From: Sporodiniella umbellata
Taxonomy: Eukaryota; Mucoromycota; Mucoromycetes; Mucorales; Rhizopodaceae
Direction: 5' to 3'
DNA length: 64,000 bases
Assembly (NCBI GenBank): GCA_025677835.1
Contig: JAIXMR010000045.1
Coordinates: 62,001 to 126,000, forward strand
Shown here: one piece after another, positions 1-12,292 of the stretch
How positions within the stretch are numbered: position 1 is the stretch's first letter
How the letters are laid out: every line of letters starts with the position of its first letter
Made by a program: the position numbers and the translations under genes
The notes under the pieces: model-generated
The model's input: only the letters and a program-made list of their open reading frames with translations
Databases searched by the model: none
Told to the model about the DNA's origin: nothing

Positions 1-3000
1 TCTGACATTAAGCATTGAAGCGAGTTGCGAGTGTCCACCTTTCCCACCAAAAACAAGTTTCGTAGACAGGTCATCTGTCGCTCGCGTACCGTTTTATCTA
101 AAGGCAATGCATCAAAATGAGTGGTAATATCACTTCCAGCTAGCTGACGAAATAACTCAGTAATTGAATTATCTATAAAGTCCAAGTCTATATTTTCTGA
201 TGCGCTTTGCCCTTCTGGAGTATTTATGCCACGTCCGCCCATCATATACGAAGTTAAGTCATAGACACTATTATGTAGTATTGCCCAACGTCTTTCAACA
301 TGAATACCTCCAATCTGTATCGGATTGGTTGCTTGGTCTTTGATATCGACAGGGTCATAGCCCATAAACCCAATACGATAGTTTGTTCGCAAATATACCA
401 TTTGTTCAAAATACCAATCAGGCCTGTAGTCTGGCTTGAAATAGCGAAAGTCGTGGTATATAGAATTGGAGTCTGTTATGTTCACATGAGCATTAAGAGT
501 TACTTCCTTTGGTACATATCCACTAATTCCGTCACACAAAGCAGATACCTGGATAGGGAATAGATCGCTTGCGTCTTGCCCTGCATATTGAAACAAAGCA
601 CTGGTGGATATAACTTCAGAAGCCCAGTGACGAGGTGCAAACGAAGTCAAATCAAAAACTTCGCCTCTTATAGCAATATAGGCATTGTCTTTACCACTCT
701 TGGCCTGGAGTTCAGACTGGGTATACAGGTCTTGATGTGGACATACCAGTTGCCCAAAAAAAGCAATGAACCAAACCATAGCAGCACATAATAATAAAAT
801 CACAAAACAAAGAGTCACTTTTTCTCGCCATGCCATACGAATATCGGCTCTTCGCATACCACAAGCATTGGATAAAAAGAGACTGGGTATCCACCAAGTC
901 GTAAACCACGTCATTACCACCCATATACCTCTTGAAGGACTTGTCTTTTGTTTCACTGTTTCATTTTCTTCTTTCTTTGGTGGCCCTTGCTTTTCATTAA
1001 AATGAACATTGGTCGGCTCTTTTTCGTCATTATCTATTGTAGATGCTATTGTCGATGCAGTGGCAGTAGTAGTACTGTTATTGTAGGGCTGAGAATAAAA
1101 AGAGTCCTCGCAACACTCTTCGTAGCAGTCCTCAGAATAAACTGAGTCATTTTCTGTATTAGTTCTAAAAGAAATTTGTGTGCATGTCTGGTTGCTAGCT
1201 TCTTCCTCATAATCTTCAACTACATTCGGTTTGGAAAAAAAAAAAAGGGATATTAGAAACCTAATTCCTTCTAGCATCTTTCTTACCAAAAGGTACTCCT
1301 TTTGCTATACATCTTACTCTTCTTTGCTCTCTTTTTTCTGTTGCTCTTAGTTTGTTTTCTAAGAAAGTCCAAGCAGACTCGATTAAAAAAACCTAATATG
1401 GTATAAGCTTGGAGTTTTAAAATTTTGGTTTAAAAAAAAAAAAATAGAAGACGAAATATACTTTGTCTCCATGCTGTATAGCCAAACTTTCGTCCCATGA
1501 TAACGCTTCTTTTAGTGCTATAAACTTTTCTTTTGGCTCTGCAGCTAAATCTACCGAAGTGGCATGTATTAAATCGGCATATCGTTCGCAAAACTCTGAA
1601 AGACCAACATCAATATTATACTCAGACCGCGCTCTTAACACAAGGGGTAGCAAATATAGTGTTTTTATCTGTGCTAAGAGCTTTTTTGGATCGCATGAGT
1701 GAGGTAAAAGCAAATCGTTGGATCTGAGGCAGAGGACATACCAGTTCTTGGAAGAAGTTAGAGTATGCAAAACGTTTCTGATTGGCCCTTGTTCAGACAG
1801 ATTATCGGATTTTTGTAATTGATCTGCTTCTATAGGCTTCTGAGAAAATATTTTGGTAACCAAGCGATTGTTTGATGCCTCAGACGCTTGAGGCCCAAAA
1901 AGAGCGACAAAATCTGTACAAATTTCCTCTTGAATACGTGAGCAAAATTCTGTAGGCGAATAGGATATCAGGCCTGTAAAGTGCTGAACACAAAATAAAG
2001 GTTCCCCCTTGTTTCCAATCTTGAAACTTAGACAAGGATTTTTCTTATGGTTTTGCTTTAGCGTTTCTAAAAAATTTTCCGGTTGAGACTTTGTCATGAC
2101 ATATGCAGAAGACGTCAAAAGCCCAGTTTTTGGATGATCAAAAAGCTGAATGCAGTTGTCTATAAGCGGATTTGGAAATGTCGGTACAGGTTTGTTGAAA
2201 ACTGAATAAACTATATCGTTTTTTCTATAAGTGTAATCAAGCATATGGTAAAACAGTCTTTCACTAGCATAAGACATTGAAAGCTGATCATAGGAGCCAC
2301 TGTGAGTTGGTGCAGGTCCAGGGAAGTCGATGATACCAATTGTATTTTGGAATTCTGCCTTACATAGCTTTTTGTTGAACGTTTCTACCAACCAAGAAAA
2401 AAGAAGTGTATATAGTGTTTCTGCTAGTGCATGACGCTGGGCAGAGGCTTGTTCTGCATTTAAAAATATAGTTGTAAGGTCTCGCTTAATTAGTTTTGTC
2501 TGGTAGGTAAGGCATGTTTCTAACGCTTTTGGTTCAACACCTAAAAGCTCGGCAACAATCTCCAGCTCTGAAGTATTTTTGATAATTGCTGAGTCTTGGG
2601 TATTTGTAGTGTCGTCAAAAAACTGAAGATTTCCCAAATGTAATATGGCTGCTACAATTTGCATCATTTGAAAAAAAGTACTTTTGTTTAATCCTAGAGC
2701 TTTTAGAAGAGTTCTGAGCTCGTTGAATTTTTCTGTATCTTGTTCTACAAGCGCAGCTGCAAGTCGCGCGGCCTCTCTTGTTTTGAACAGATAAGCGTAA
2801 GAAGATGTTTCGTCTAAATGTAAAGCCGATTTCATTTCTGATGAAGTACCATGAATTAGGTAATAGAATATATGAAAGTTTTTTTCATCTCCATCGCTTT
2901 TTGTAACCCTTGACTTTTCTAGCATGTAATCATTAAACTTTGCACCTATCATCCTCCCCTTTTCGTTAAACTGTAGCTCGAGATGTTTGCCGAAGCGGGA

Positions 3001-3556
3001 AGCGTTTTCATGCACTATTGTTTTGGCGTTTCCAAATGCTTCTAAAATACTATAACCCATCTGTATCAGTTGCTGAAGTTTGGTAGGTTTTTTTGGATTG
3101 CTGAGAGTAATTAGGTGGTAGAGTATCCATTGGTTCATCTCCGACTTTCCGCTTCCACAGAGGCCACTACAAATTTAAAAATAAGGGAGCGTGAGTAGGA
3201 GTTTTTAGATCTAGAGCATGTATATAAACTAGAAGAAACTTTAAATACCCAAGCAAAACAGATTGATCAATCCGAGTCCGGCGCATGTGGAAATAAGCTT
3301 GATTGACATGTTGAAAAATGTGAGCTGGTAATGGTTTTTTAATGTCTGTGTTTTTGTATTCAGCCAAATAATTTTCGCTGACTTCTTGTATTGTTTCGCG
3401 GGAATCTTTGTATGGGTTGACAACGATCAAAAGGGAATTCTTGACTTTGGTATATATTTGATCTTTTAAGAATCTTTCCTTTAATACTGATACAATATTT
3501 TCTTCATTTACATCCTCTATCTCTGACAGATCCTCAATCGTTGGCGGTATATTCAT
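1..3556 (-). CDS. Chitin synthase with N-terminal myosin motor (class V/VII type), 3' part beyond the window
   Basis: Membrane chitin synthase that polymerises UDP-GlcNAc into cell-wall chitin; the myosin head is thought to deliver or tether it at growing tips. Exons on the minus strand are 3556-3249, 3166-1462, 1392-1287 and 1219-<1, joined in frame by GT-AG introns of 82, 69 and 67 bp. The P-loop GLCGSGKS (residues about 104-111) is created across intron 1. The switch I region reads NASRFGKH and switch II IGIIDFPGP; the head ends near GDKVFLIESAWTFLENKL. An acidic, low-complexity linker follows, then the membrane segment TWFTTWWIPS, the family motif MAWREK, a second hydrophobic helix and a cytochrome b5-like stretch (RGEVFDLTSFAPRHW). 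The glycosyltransferase core lies off the left edge. ATG 3556 is the first ATG in frame. The P-loop departs from the usual myosin GESGAGKT. Family assignment is firm; the exact class is not. Confidence 0.9.
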
Positions 3557-3912
3557 CTTCAAAAGAAAAACGATTTGCACAAATTATGTCCTTAAAAAAA
3601 GATTAGAAAAAAGGAAAAATAACGCAAAAACAAAAAACAAAGCAAAGAAAAGGCGTTGTGTGTATAAAAAAATAAATATGATCCTTTGAGTTCAACCCCT
3701 TTATGCGTCCCCTAGATGGTAACCCCCTTTTTTAACAACTGTTACTAGCTTACGTTTGCTGCCCTCCTTTATTAACTTATTCCAAATATATTACAGCTCT
3801 CCTTAACGAGAAACAGAAATTATGAATGAATAATTCATTATACACATAAGAAAGGTAGTTTATTACAAAATATTTAAAAAGGGGGTGGGGATAATAATAC
3901 AGAACAAGTGAC
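3557..3912. other. Spacer: chitin synthase promoter and 3' side of the Zn2Cys6 gene
   Basis: AT-rich spacer holding the upstream region of the leftward chitin synthase gene and the 3' flank of the regulator. No gene is supported here. A GTAAGT overlaps the stop codon of the upstream regulator (3910-3916), so a spliced alternative 3' end running into this spacer is possible but unproven. Confidence 0.6.
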
Positions 3913-5871
3913 TTACGAATCAGCAAAGGCTGCCACTGAAGATTGAACAACGTCGTAGACCAAGGCCTCACAGGGCAATGGATAATGCTCATATAATTCT
4001 AAGGATGGTATGTTGATTTCCGGATTTGTCCATGAAACGGATGAAAGCAATGAAGTGTTGGAAGAAACGTGGTGATCTGGCGAAATCGTTTTTTTGAATT
4101 CGTCCATAAACTCCATAATTCTTTTTTGAGTTTTGTGTGAGACTGTTTTATTTTTTAAGTTCGCTATAGACACTAAAGCATCTAGTGATCTTATGAGAAC
4201 CCTCGATGGAGCTACAGAATTAAGATTAGGACTAGACTTGTACCAAAGATTCTTACCAATACAAAGTTTGTCAATCCTCTGCAACTGCTTTGTTAGAACC
4301 AAGATTGTTTCTGCCCCGTATAATAACGATTGAATTGCTCTTTCCCCCACCATTTGATGGGCACCATTTGATTGTTTTGGGCTAATGAAGTTGCTTTGAA
4401 CACTAATGGCTACTACATGAATGTACGCACACATCATCAGTTTTTGAACATCAAAGCATTTTTCAAGCTGCTCTTTTGTGCAATTAAAAGGAGTACTCGC
4501 CAGTTTGAATTGATCTGGCAAAGCCTTCCACCACTCTGACACTATTTTCTCAAAAGAGAAAACGTCTTCAAACTTCCAATCTGCGCTTTTTCGAACAAAC
4601 GATTGATGTGAATTTATGAAAATAGATTGCATTCTCGGATCTGATATTAATTTTTCTATGCAATTGGCTAATTCTAACATTGTTTTTGCTGAAGACGATT
4701 CATCAGGAAGAATATCAAGGTTTCTTCCGTTGCAGTTGTATGTGTCAAGTTTGCTGTCCATACACACCTCTATAATATACAGAGTTATATGGGCATATAT
4801 ACTATTACGACTAATAGACGCATAAAAAACCCTGGTGTTATAACATTGCTGCTTGGATCCATCCCCATGATCTGGAAATTTTTGTTTCAGATTGGACCCT
4901 AGAAGGGTTGCTATTGTTCCCCATTTTTTGCTTTCGTGAAGTCTTAAGGTTGTAATCATAAAATATTGTAGACAGTTAATTGCGATAAGACATTCCAATT
5001 CGTACTCCGGTTCATCAAACGTATCAACTAGTTTGTCTATGCATTTGTTGTAAAAATATTCGCCAATATATCGTTTTTCTTGAGAGTTAAAAGAAGAGTG
5101 CGAGCATGTGAATATAGATGTAGATGCACAAATAGCTACTGTAACAAGGTCTTCTGATTTGTTTGCAAGTGATTGAAAGCGTTTTCGAAAAGAAGCTTCG
5201 TGAACTATAGGTGAGATATCGTTGAAACATCGAAAGAACCCGTTGACTAAGTCATCTATATGGTTTTCAGGCTGTATACATTTTATCACAATACTGCAGC
5301 TATATGCATTTTTTGAATGGGGGCTTCTTGGCTGATTGATTCTCCCCATAACAGTTACCACTCTCTGCATCAAGCCAGGATCGCCTTGCTCAAAAAGAAG
5401 CGTATTTGTCTGAAATGTTTGCCCAAAAGGTGACACATAACGCAGAAATGCTTTTTTATAAAGTGCAAGCTCTTGAAAGTCATTGATTTTTGTTCCAAGT
5501 AACAGCTTCCCATTTTCAAAGCGAAAGTCCCAAACGGGTTCTTGTTTACTGCATGCTTTAATTAACTTTTGTTGGTTAAGATCAATTTCAAGCTTTTTTA
5601 TTTCCAAGTGAAGCTCCTCAACTTGATGACACAAATCCAGATATTTCTCACCATTTATTTCTTCCTCTTCGTCAGAGCTGGAATGACTGGAAACAGCATA
5701 TCCTTGCGGCACACATTTTCTGTTGTTTCTAATGCATCGAAGACATGCCTCCGTTTCGTTTTCTCTTTCGCATTTTCTTCTCCTAATTTTGCAATCTGTT
5801 TCTATTACATTTAAAACATGTTTATAATGGTTGCTCTATACTTTACAATGACAGGGCACTTTTCGAGCCAT
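3913..5871 (-). CDS. Zn2Cys6 transcription factor with fungal-specific regulatory domain
   Basis: Probable DNA-binding regulator of 635 aa; target unknown. Exons are 5871-5847 (25 nt) and 5795-3913, separated by a 51 bp intron. Splicing is needed to complete the binuclear zinc cluster: the spliced N-terminus has Cys spacing C-x2-C-x6-C-x8-C-x2-C-x6-C, beginning CHYC and ending RKCVP. Without exon 1 the first cysteine is lost. An acidic patch (SSSDEEEE), a short coiled-coil-like segment and a middle region containing NGFFRCFNDISPIVHEASF follow, as in the Fungal_trans domain. The start lies 92 bp from the divergent carrier gene, so they may share a promoter. The final codon and stop overlap GTAAGT, leaving open an alternative C-terminus. 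Confidence 0.85.
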
Positions 5872-5963
5872 TTTGTATGCCAAGAAATAAAAAGCATTTA
5901 ATTTATTCTCCACTCTTATTTTTAACTTGTTTTTTCTTCGATTTTAATTTTACTTTTGAAACC

Positions 5964-7251
5964 ATGACTTTGAGTGCCTATCTAGGGCTATTGTCAATTG
6001 GAAGTACCATTCAGACTAGATCTACTGCAGAAAATCAAGAAGAAGAAGAAAGGGAAGTCCGGAGCCTACAGCAACTGTCCGAAGCAATATCTAATGCCGA
6101 AATTGACATTGTATCAACCATCAGTACATACCATGCCCCAATAGAATACAAAGGTTAAAAAAGAAAACAGAAGCAAACACGACACCTTGAAGTTTTATGT
6201 ACTAAGAAAAAACGCTTTCGTGTTAGAAGTTAAGGAAAATATATCGGGTGTTGTGCTTGCTATAGGATCGATGGTCGCAAATTACACGTTATGCTTTCCA
6301 ATTGTTGCAGCACGGCATAGCCTTCAGGCTTTGTCTGTAAAAGATAGTTTTCAAAGAGACACGCCAGTTTATGGAGCATCGAAACTGTACTACACATACC
6401 ATACTGGTGGTATTAGAAGGCTGTATCCTGGTTTCGGCCTTGGATTGCTTGGACAGGCTATTAGTGCTAGTTACGAATCGCTAGTAGGCCAGACTGTATC
6501 TGCACTATCGTCTTCGGCTGCAAAAATCAACCTTCCTCTATATCTAGTGACTAAAGCGATAGAAAAAGTGCTTACATTGGCAATCAATGCACCCTTATAC
6601 CCTTTATACAGAAATGCATTGATTCTTCGTGTCCAGTCGAATTCAAATATGAGCCAAATTGTCATCAGGAATCGATACGACTTTTTTCGGCTCTACAAAC
6701 AGAACCTCAAATGTTTTAAAAGCTTTCGTACCATACATCCAGCATTTATACCTTCTTGTATATTAAACATTTTGACAGAAAATCTACTTGTGTATATCTA
6801 TAAGCACATATTCAGATCCTTTGCAGTTTTGGAACCAACGGTAACAAAAAAAAGCGGATCAAGCAACAAAAAAGATTCAACAGTACTACGTACATTTTAC
6901 CCTGAAATTGCCTGTGGGGTTATCAGTAGTATTGTAACCAGAACTGTCAGCTATCCCATTGATACTATTCTATTTAAACTTATGGTTCAAGATAGCGGAG
7001 TACTAAAAGTGAATACGGAGTATCTTGGGTTTTTTGATTGTTTGAAAAGGACATATATTGAAGGTGGGCTCAAAGCATTTTACCCTGGATGGGGTGTTGG
7101 AATATTAGAAATTGGTATGGGTTACTTTGTTCTGGAGGCGTCATGGTTCGCATATCGTGGGGTCCAGTGGTGCCTGTCCTCATTTCACGAAGACGATATG
7201 AATACGCGCACGGTTAAAAAAGCACGAAAGTTAAGAGAACGATTGTTGTAA
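5964..7251 (+). CDS. Mitochondrial carrier-like membrane protein (SLC25A46/Ugo1 type)
   Basis: Predicted 401 aa protein from exons 5964-6110 and 6193-7251 (82 bp intron GTATCA...TTGAAG). It has degenerate mitochondrial carrier repeats: FPIVAARHSLQ near the start of the second exon and YPIDTILFKLMVQ in the last third, followed by GFFDCLKRTYIEGGLKAFYPGWG, here split as two overlapping carrier motifs. The N-terminus is ac­idic and hydrophilic (AENQEEEEREVRSLQQLSEA). This resembles the outer-membrane carrier branch (SLC25A46, Ugo1), which acts in mitochondrial dynamics and lipid handling, rather than metabolite exchangers. The intron is inferred because the two open frames differ by one base; another donor is possible. 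It ends 45 bp from the convergent Rpt4 gene. Confidence 0.7.
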
Positions 7252-7296
7252 TAAATTTGTAAATGTAAATATTTTCTGGGATTTTTTTTTTGTTTA

Positions 7297-8655
7297 TTAA
7301 ATTTTTTCGTAATCCAGTTTTGTTTCCAGCTTTTTTGCGTCTTGAAGCTTTCTCACTGCTTTCATAAAATCTTCTTGGATACAATAATCGCGCTCTTCTC
7401 TAATTGCAAACATTCCAGCTTCTGTACATACGTTTCTTAAATCGGCACCATTAAAGCCGTCTGAAAGCTTAACAATTGCTTCATAATCTATGTCGCCATG
7501 CTTTGCTATATGCCCTGCATGAATTTTCAAAATTTCCAGTCGACCTTGTTCGTTGGGTAATGGGATTTCAATCTTTCTGTCTAATCTACCAGGTCGAAGC
7601 AATGCAGGATCCAAAGTATCAGGTCTGTTTGTAGCCATAATTAGTTTTGTTTGGCCAAGATAGTCAAAACCGTCCATTTGGTTTAGCAGTTCCATTAAGG
7701 TACGTTGGATTTCTCTATCAGCTGATGTGCCTTCGGAAAAACGACGACCACCAATAGCATCAATTTCGTCCATGAATATTATACAAGGTTCATGTTCCTT
7801 TGCATAGCCAAACATCTCTCTGATCAATCTAGCACTTTCACCTATGTATTTATCGACAATTGCACTAGAAACGACTTTCAGGAAATTCACTTGCAAAGTA
7901 CTTGCTACTGCTTTAGCCAACAAAGTCTTTCCTGTTCCTGGCGGTCCATATAAAAGTACACCTTTTGGAGGCTTAACACCTACTCTTAAAAACAATTCTG
8001 GATTCATTAGAGGCAGTTCAATCACCTATACTCCGTAAATTAATTTCTATCTTAGTTTTGTCTTGTATGTTACCTCTCGAAGTTCTCGAATTTGTTCAGA
8101 AAGCCCACCAATTCCTGCAAAACTGATATCTCCAGGATCTTCCATAGACATGTTGTATACAAGAGGATCCACTTCACGAGGCAGAATACGCATAATTGTT
8201 AAAGTGGTCATATCGAGTGCAACGCGAGCCCCTTGTTTCAATTTTTCTTTATCTATTGTGCTTCTACATCCAACAACGTAACGAGGTCCACTGGTATTCT
8301 TTACAATGACTATATTTTAGGTAAGCTCGTGTTTTGTGAGGTGTGTTTTAACTCACAGCGCTCATCGTCTAATTGCTTCAAAACTTCGCCAATTACTTGA
8401 CCAACGCTCTGCAAAGCTTTAATGTCATCCTCTGATTTGTCATACTCCTTATCAAGATTTCTTAATCCAATGCGCACTATAAGTCTAATAAATATTCTCT
8501 ACGCACAATGTACAAAATAAAATAAAAAGGCAGCAAGACTAGAATTTACTTTCTTTAAGCTTTGCGTCTGCTTCTCGATGATCCAAAAGTCTTCTTCGGT
8601 AGGCATTCAAAGCTTTTGTTTTCGGATCCTGTTCAGGTTGACTAGAAGAAGACAT
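7297..8655 (-). CDS. RPT4: 26S proteasome regulatory ATPase subunit Rpt4 (PSMC6)
   Basis: One of six AAA+ ATPases in the proteasome base, which unfold ubiquitinated substrates. Exons are 8655-8550, 8476-8357, 8309-8074 and 8025-7297; introns are 73, 47 and 48 bp. The 396 aa product is close to the usual 389-437 aa. The N-terminal coiled coil is followed by the OB-fold motif GPRYVVGCR. Then come Walker A GPPGTGKT, Walker [12 protein letters not shown] and the second region of homology with [14 protein letters not shown]. The C-terminal stretch [19 protein letters not shown] and the ending [11 protein letters not shown] are characteristic of Rpt4 rather than its paralogues. The gene converges on the carrier gene. 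Confidence 0.96.
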
Positions 8656-9371
8656 TGGCGTAAATTGTTTTTATAGAAACAAAAAAAAAAAGAAAAAAAG
8701 TCTAAAGCAACTTTTGGCCTTTAAAAAAAAGGAGTCGTAATACGCGTCAGCGGCCCTTAAAAAGGATTAACTGCCTTTTGCTTGTCGGAGTTTAAACTAT
8801 TATGCTACTAAAAACGGTGCTAGACTCTTTGTGGGCCACCTAAGATTATATGTATACGTTTAATATATGTAAGCCTTTCAGGTTAGCGGTTTTTTTTTTT
8901 TTAGCATTCGCTTTGGTACTGTACACAGCGCAACAGTTTTACTAATTCAAGAATGCCTGAAGCCAATAAAACATGATTTGTAAATATATATACATAAATA
9001 CCCGTACTCAGCGAATACCAAATAACGATCGTAAATTATGTGGGACTCAGTTTTATATAACAGATATCAATTGCGATCTGTCTATAGACATGAATGATAG
9101 TCTTTTGTTGTTTTTTTCAACGTTTACATTAGACATTCCAGTTTTTTTTTTATTCTGCATTTCGTAAAAGTATCGAGGGTTTTCAACAGGTACCAAAAAT
9201 ATTTATTTTTATAAAGTTGAAATACTAAAGTTAAGTTTTAAAGTTTAGTTGATAAGAGAGATAAACACATCAGAAAGAAAAAAACAACTCGTGTTTTCCC
9301 CTTCTTGTTTTATTGTTTGTGTTTAAAATAAATAGAATAAATATTAGCTGAACACGTTTGTTGTGTTTAGT
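8656..9371. other. Spacer between Rpt4 and the proteinase repeat
   Basis: AT-rich, no supported gene. The first part is the upstream region of Rpt4. From 9249 the sequence belongs to the left arm of the inverted repeat and is the 3' flank of proteinase copy A. Confidence 0.6.
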
Positions 9372-10603
9372 TTAAGCAACGGGTGCAATTTGAACATTAG
9401 GAACACCTTGGTTGAAGATCACATAGTTGTTCTTCAAGAAGACATCACCAATGATAGCAAAGTCATATTCGGCATAACCAAAACCAGCAAAACAAGTAGA
9501 TCCTTGTTGTTCAAATACAAGAGAGTCGACAGGGACTTGGAAGTTGGCACCGTTGATAGAGAAAACAAGGGGCTTGAACTTGGAAGTATCACAGTTGATG
9601 AGATAAGTACCATCACCGTTGTCCTTGGCACCGTAGGCCTTAGCAACAGAGTTAGCAACAGAGGTGGGGAGGATCAAGAGAGTGGTTCCGGTATCGAGGA
9701 TACCGCTGAAAGAACCAGTAACTTTGCTAGAGCCAACGGAAGCACCATTGACGTTGATGCTGTACCAGCCTTGAGAGCTGTCAACGGGAACAGTGGTCAA
9801 AGGACCCTTGAACTTGGAAGAGTCATAGCCACCAAAGATGTATTCTCCTCCGCCACCGTTCTTTTGCTTTCCGAGATAGACACCAAAGATAGGCTTGGAG
9901 ATCAAACCTTGGCTAATCAAGTTATCCATAGGAGTCTTGACACCACGGACAGTGGTGATGGAGTTGAAACCGAGACCCAAAAGACCGTCGTTAGGTCCAG
10001 ATGAGAAAGATTTGGATTCAGTCTTGGCCAATTCGATAGTTTGACCCTTGATCAAGAGACCGCCCAAGTTGACGTTATCCTTGGCCAAAACACCGCTAGC
10101 ATTAGAACCGTCACCGTAACCGATACGCCAGGTACGTCCATCGGCGACATAAGTGCTAGATTTCTTGGGGTCATACAAGTTTTGAGATCTGCTGCAGGTA
10201 GAGCACAAAGTAGAGGCTAAAAACAAAATAAGTCATTGGCACAAGGAAGTCTGCTTCATTTATATTTACCAAACCACAAGTCAGAAGAACCAGTATCGAA
10301 ATCAAGTCTGAGCTTGATACCGGGAGTACCGACAGTGACTTCACCATAATATTCGATATCGTTTTCATAGTCAGTGACAGGAACGCTACCAGTACCGTCA
10401 GTGGAGGTACCATTGTGAGAACCAAGACCATGCTGGCTGTATTTGGCAACAGCTCTGGCAATGGCCTTCTTTGCACTAGGCTTGTAATCGCTGTTGTGAG
10501 CTAAAGGAATGTTGATTTGCTTTTCAGCAGGCTTGGGAGCAGCTTCGACAGCCAAAGCCATGAAGGCAACAGCGACGCAAGAAGAGATGAGAGTAAACTT
10601 CAT
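9372..10603 (-). CDS. Secreted aspartic proteinase, rhizopuspepsin-like (copy A)
   Basis: Pepsin-fold secreted endopeptidase of 392 aa, from exons 10603-10270 and 10216-9372 with a 53 bp intron. A signal peptide (MKFTLISSCVAVAFMALAVEA) is followed by a basic propeptide. The catalytic aspartates lie in DFDTGSSDLW (D103) and ILDTGTTLL (D286); the flap reads IGYGDG. Cysteine pairs such as CSTC match the fungal pepsin family. The protein is identical to copies B (14444) and C (20630). At the five nucleotide sites noticed to vary among the copies, A never carries the odd base. A pH- or nitrogen-regulated extracellular role is typical of the family but not shown by the sequence. Confidence 0.96.
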
Positions 10604-10711
10604 TAGCTTATTTGAAGGAATAGGTTATGGAGTGAATGAAGAAAAAAAAAACAGATGGAAAAGACCTTGTCTATTTATATGACTTTTGAAATTCATTTTC
10701 TTAAAGTAATT

Positions 10712-10752
<41 letters not shown>

Positions 10753-12092
10753 GAAAACTCACAAAGTACAAAAATCGCGTCTTTTCCCACCACTATCTCT
10801 TGTTTTACTGTTACTTTTTAATTACAATTTCGAAACACGTCTTGTGCCAACAATTAAAAAATGAGTCTGCCACAATCTATATTGATTTGGATACATTGAT
10901 TAGACCTACAAACAATAATCTGGTTCGACTTTTTTTCTTTTTTTTTACTATTATTGCTATCGCTATTCTATTTCTAATAAACTTAATCTAATTCGTGCAT
11001 CACAAAAAAAAAAGGGTAGGTCAACTGTCCCAGGTAAAAGAACCTTAGTATAAACCAACGGTTAGTGTGAGAAAAAAAAAATTAGAAAAGAAGAGCAAAA
11101 GCTTATTTAATAACCAGTGGATATCTTCCATTACCACCTACCATTTCACTTGTTTACAAATAAAATAAAATAAAAAAACAAAGGCAAGCAAGGCAATGAA
11201 CAAGGGGATGATCTCATTTTCCAAAAAGATACATAATTCGTGCTGCGTTCAGTTGTAACTTGTTTTCTAATGACTCAATGTATATATAAATAATCAAGTA
11301 GAGCAGGACATCGACGCGTTTTACACAAGCAAATACATAAACAGTAATTGTGCATATCGGGAAAAAAAAAAAGAACACAATAAATTGAAACCAAATACAA
11401 AAAAGTTCTTTTTTTCTTTTTTTTGGTATATAGTTTCTTTAAATAGCAATACATTAAAGCCAAATACTGAAAGTAATCCCTTTTTTGAACAAACAAAAAT
11501 GTCTCACCTTTAATTTTTTTTTTTTTTTTTTTTTGCCCTCCCGATGTGTTCAGTGATACGATCACTGTTTGTCAACAGACTAGGTATTTTAAAATATACA
11601 CACTCAGCGTCTTTAAATGTAACCGTCTTTTTCAAGCTAAAACAAATTGATATATGAAAGTAACAGCATAGTTAATGAGGTTGTGTGATGGTTTGAGAAA
11701 AAAAAAAAAAAGGTCTACAAAATATTCAATTGGATTCTGAAAGACGTCTTTTGTTCTGCTTCAAACCGCGGTAGAATATATTGTTTGACTATATTTCATG
11801 TGAAAAGGAGGACCAAAGCGAAAAATGTCACAGCGCTTAGAATGGGTTATTATTCTTATGGTTTCAAAGGGTCATGTGCTCCAAAATAAGATTGTGCAAC
11901 TTAGTGGGGGAGCTTGATTTATATATGTCCTTGTAGTTGGGTCTATGTATCACAGAATGTTGAAGCTAATATTACATTTTAATTGTCTCTTCTATTCTAC
12001 CCAAAAACTTCTTTAGTTTTAATCTTATCTCAGTACAACAACCAAAGTACCAAAAAAAAAAAAAAGGAAGAGCGGAAAACGATATCAATAGA
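10604..12092. other. Upstream region of proteinase copy A and flank
   Basis: To 11919 this is the duplicated upstream region shared with copy C, with poly-T/A tracts near 10713-10746 and 11515-11535. It contains small open frames that are repeated only because the DNA is duplicated. No gene is supported. The segment after 11919 is unique sequence leading into two short hydrophobic open frames. Confidence 0.55.
10672..10679 (-). promoter_or_regulatory. TATA box of proteinase copy A
   Basis: TATAAATA on the minus strand, 69-76 bp upstream of the ATG at 10603. The same element sits at the same distance in copies B and C and lies inside the 1390 bp unit common to all three. Confidence 0.6.
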
Positions 12093-12093
12093 T

Positions 12094-12282
12094 ATGAAAA
12101 CAACAATAGTAATGGACATTATAATCGTTTTTAGAGCTTTTATTATATGTAATCCAATATATTTAATTTCATTTGTTTTAACCGATTTAATGATACTACT
12201 AAGCAGCGAAATGACTTGGTTATTATTCTTTATATTTCTAGCCAACTTGTTTGAAAGCTCAATATTATTTTACGTAATGTAA
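12094..12282 (+). CDS. Short hydrophobic open frame, doubtful
   Basis: 62-codon open frame from ATG 12094 rich in Ile, Leu and Phe, with two or three possible membrane segments (for example ISFVLTDLMILLSS). Composition is AT-driven, so it could be chance. It is listed because a second short membrane-type open frame starts 11 bp further on. No family was recognised. Confidence 0.15.
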   Translation: MKTTIVMDIIIVFRAFIICNPIYLISFVLTDLMILLSSEMTWLLFFIFLANLFESSILFYVM

Positions 12283-12292
12283 GACATCTACC

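Larger units (their letters stand above)
9249..11919 (-). repeat. Left arm of a large inverted repeat (proteinase copy A)
   Basis: About 2.67 kb that is near-identical to the reverse complement of 19322-21984. The outer boundary is the match starting TTGATAAGAGAG at 9249; the inner boundary is AGCTTGATT ending at 11919. It contains a complete proteinase gene plus about 1.2 kb of its upstream region. The 8 bp length difference from the other arm looks to be in homopolymer runs. No transposase, terminal repeats or target-site duplication were seen at the edges. Confidence 0.93.

Noticed and set aside
9363..10004. 213-codon open frame antisense to the proteinase, present at all three copies
   Set aside because: It is a shadow of the duplicated sense gene caused by its codon usage; its conservation only reflects DNA duplication, and it has no protein family features.
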